A stretch of DNA of 5,535 bases from the NCBI GenBank assembly GCA_031258755.1, contig JAIRMK010000013.1, positions 1-5,535 on the forward strand, in the 5' to 3' direction. How positions within the stretch are numbered: position 1 is the first letter of the stretch; every line of letters starts with the position of its first letter. Made by a program: the position numbers and the translations under genes. The notes beneath the pieces are model-generated. The model was not told the origin of the DNA, did not search any database, and worked only from the letters and a program-made list of their open reading frames with translations. Below are positions 5,465 through 5,535 of this stretch, one piece after another. Source of the DNA: Prevotellaceae bacterium. GTDB taxonomy: Bacteria; Bacteroidota; Bacteroidia; Bacteroidales; UBA932.

Positions 5465-5535
5465 ATGCAAGAATTTGACCGGCGCATAGCTGATTTCCTG
5501 TGCGAGCATCACGTGCTTACGCTCGCTTCCAGTGT
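5465..5535 (+). CDS. Start of a divergent gene, possibly PNPOx-like flavin/FMN-binding protein (3' end outside window)
   Basis: The reading frame is open from the ATG at 5465 to the window edge and encodes MQEFDRRIADFLCEHHVLTL followed by ASS. The pattern of a short amphipathic helix leading into HHVLTLA-S resembles the N-terminus of pyridoxamine-5'-phosphate-oxidase-like (split-barrel, YhbP-type) proteins, which start with a helix ending in KHHVxTLAT. Only 23 complete residues are visible, so the family is a guess and no cofactor residue can be checked. An in-frame ATG at 5426 would add 13 residues but would run through the -7 box at 5453-5460 and overlap the comF start, so 5465 is preferred. 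No Shine-Dalgarno sequence is present. The gene is divergent from comF with 37 bases between the starts. Confidence 0.5.
   Translation, partial: MQEFDRRIADFLCEHHVLTLASS

Noticed and set aside
1..5535. Search by eye for tRNA or rRNA genes, CRISPR repeats, insertion sequences, phage or defence genes
   Set aside because: Nothing supportable was seen on either strand; almost all of the window is accounted for by recognised genes.

Overview
The window looks like ordinary chromosomal DNA from a Bacteroidota (Bacteroidetes) bacterium, probably of the order Bacteroidales. Three things suggest this. Good matches to the Bacteroidota promoter pattern (TTG, about 18-20 bases, then TAnnTTTG) lie in front of genes. 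The S6, S18, L9, mutase and PiT/DUF47 proteins read like family members from that phylum. Most starts lack a strong Shine-Dalgarno sequence. The assignment is made by eye, and the species cannot be named.

Layout: (1) 1-489, plus strand: the cobalamin-binding C-terminus of the catalytic subunit of methylmalonyl-CoA mutase, cut by the window edge. (2) 508-2168, minus strand: a two-gene phosphate-uptake unit, with a DUF47/PhoU-like accessory protein first and a PiT-family permease 11 bases downstream. It converges on the mutase gene with 18 bases between the stops. (3) 2169-2395: an AT-rich divergent intergenic region of 227 bases holding a strong Bacteroidota-type promoter for the ribosomal genes, a weaker candidate for the DUF47 gene, and an AT-only inverted repeat. 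(4) 2396-3496, plus strand: the ribosomal operon rpsF-rpsR-rplI (bS6, bS18, bL9); the second and third genes have clear Shine-Dalgarno sequences and the first does not. (5) 3471-5427, minus strand: a comF-like phosphoribosyltransferase gene followed after 7 bases by hutI (imidazolonepropionase, histidine degradation). The hutI 3' end overlaps the rplI 3' end by 26 bases, tail to tail. (6) 5465-5535, plus strand: the first 23 complete codons of a gene divergent from comF, possibly a pyridoxamine-5'-phosphate-oxidase-like protein, cut by the window edge.

Functionally this is a set of unrelated housekeeping units packed closely together: propionyl/methylmalonyl-CoA metabolism, phosphate import, ribosome assembly, histidine catabolism and a ComF-type protein. 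Coding density is very high. I see no RNA gene, mobile element, CRISPR array, phage gene or defence gene.

I did not find a convincing undescribed system. The points most worth a second look are the uneven use of Shine-Dalgarno sequences in the S6-S18-L9 operon, the 37-base divergent comF promoter region in which both transcripts may be nearly leaderless, the isolated hutI behind comF, and the antisense overlap of rplI and hutI.
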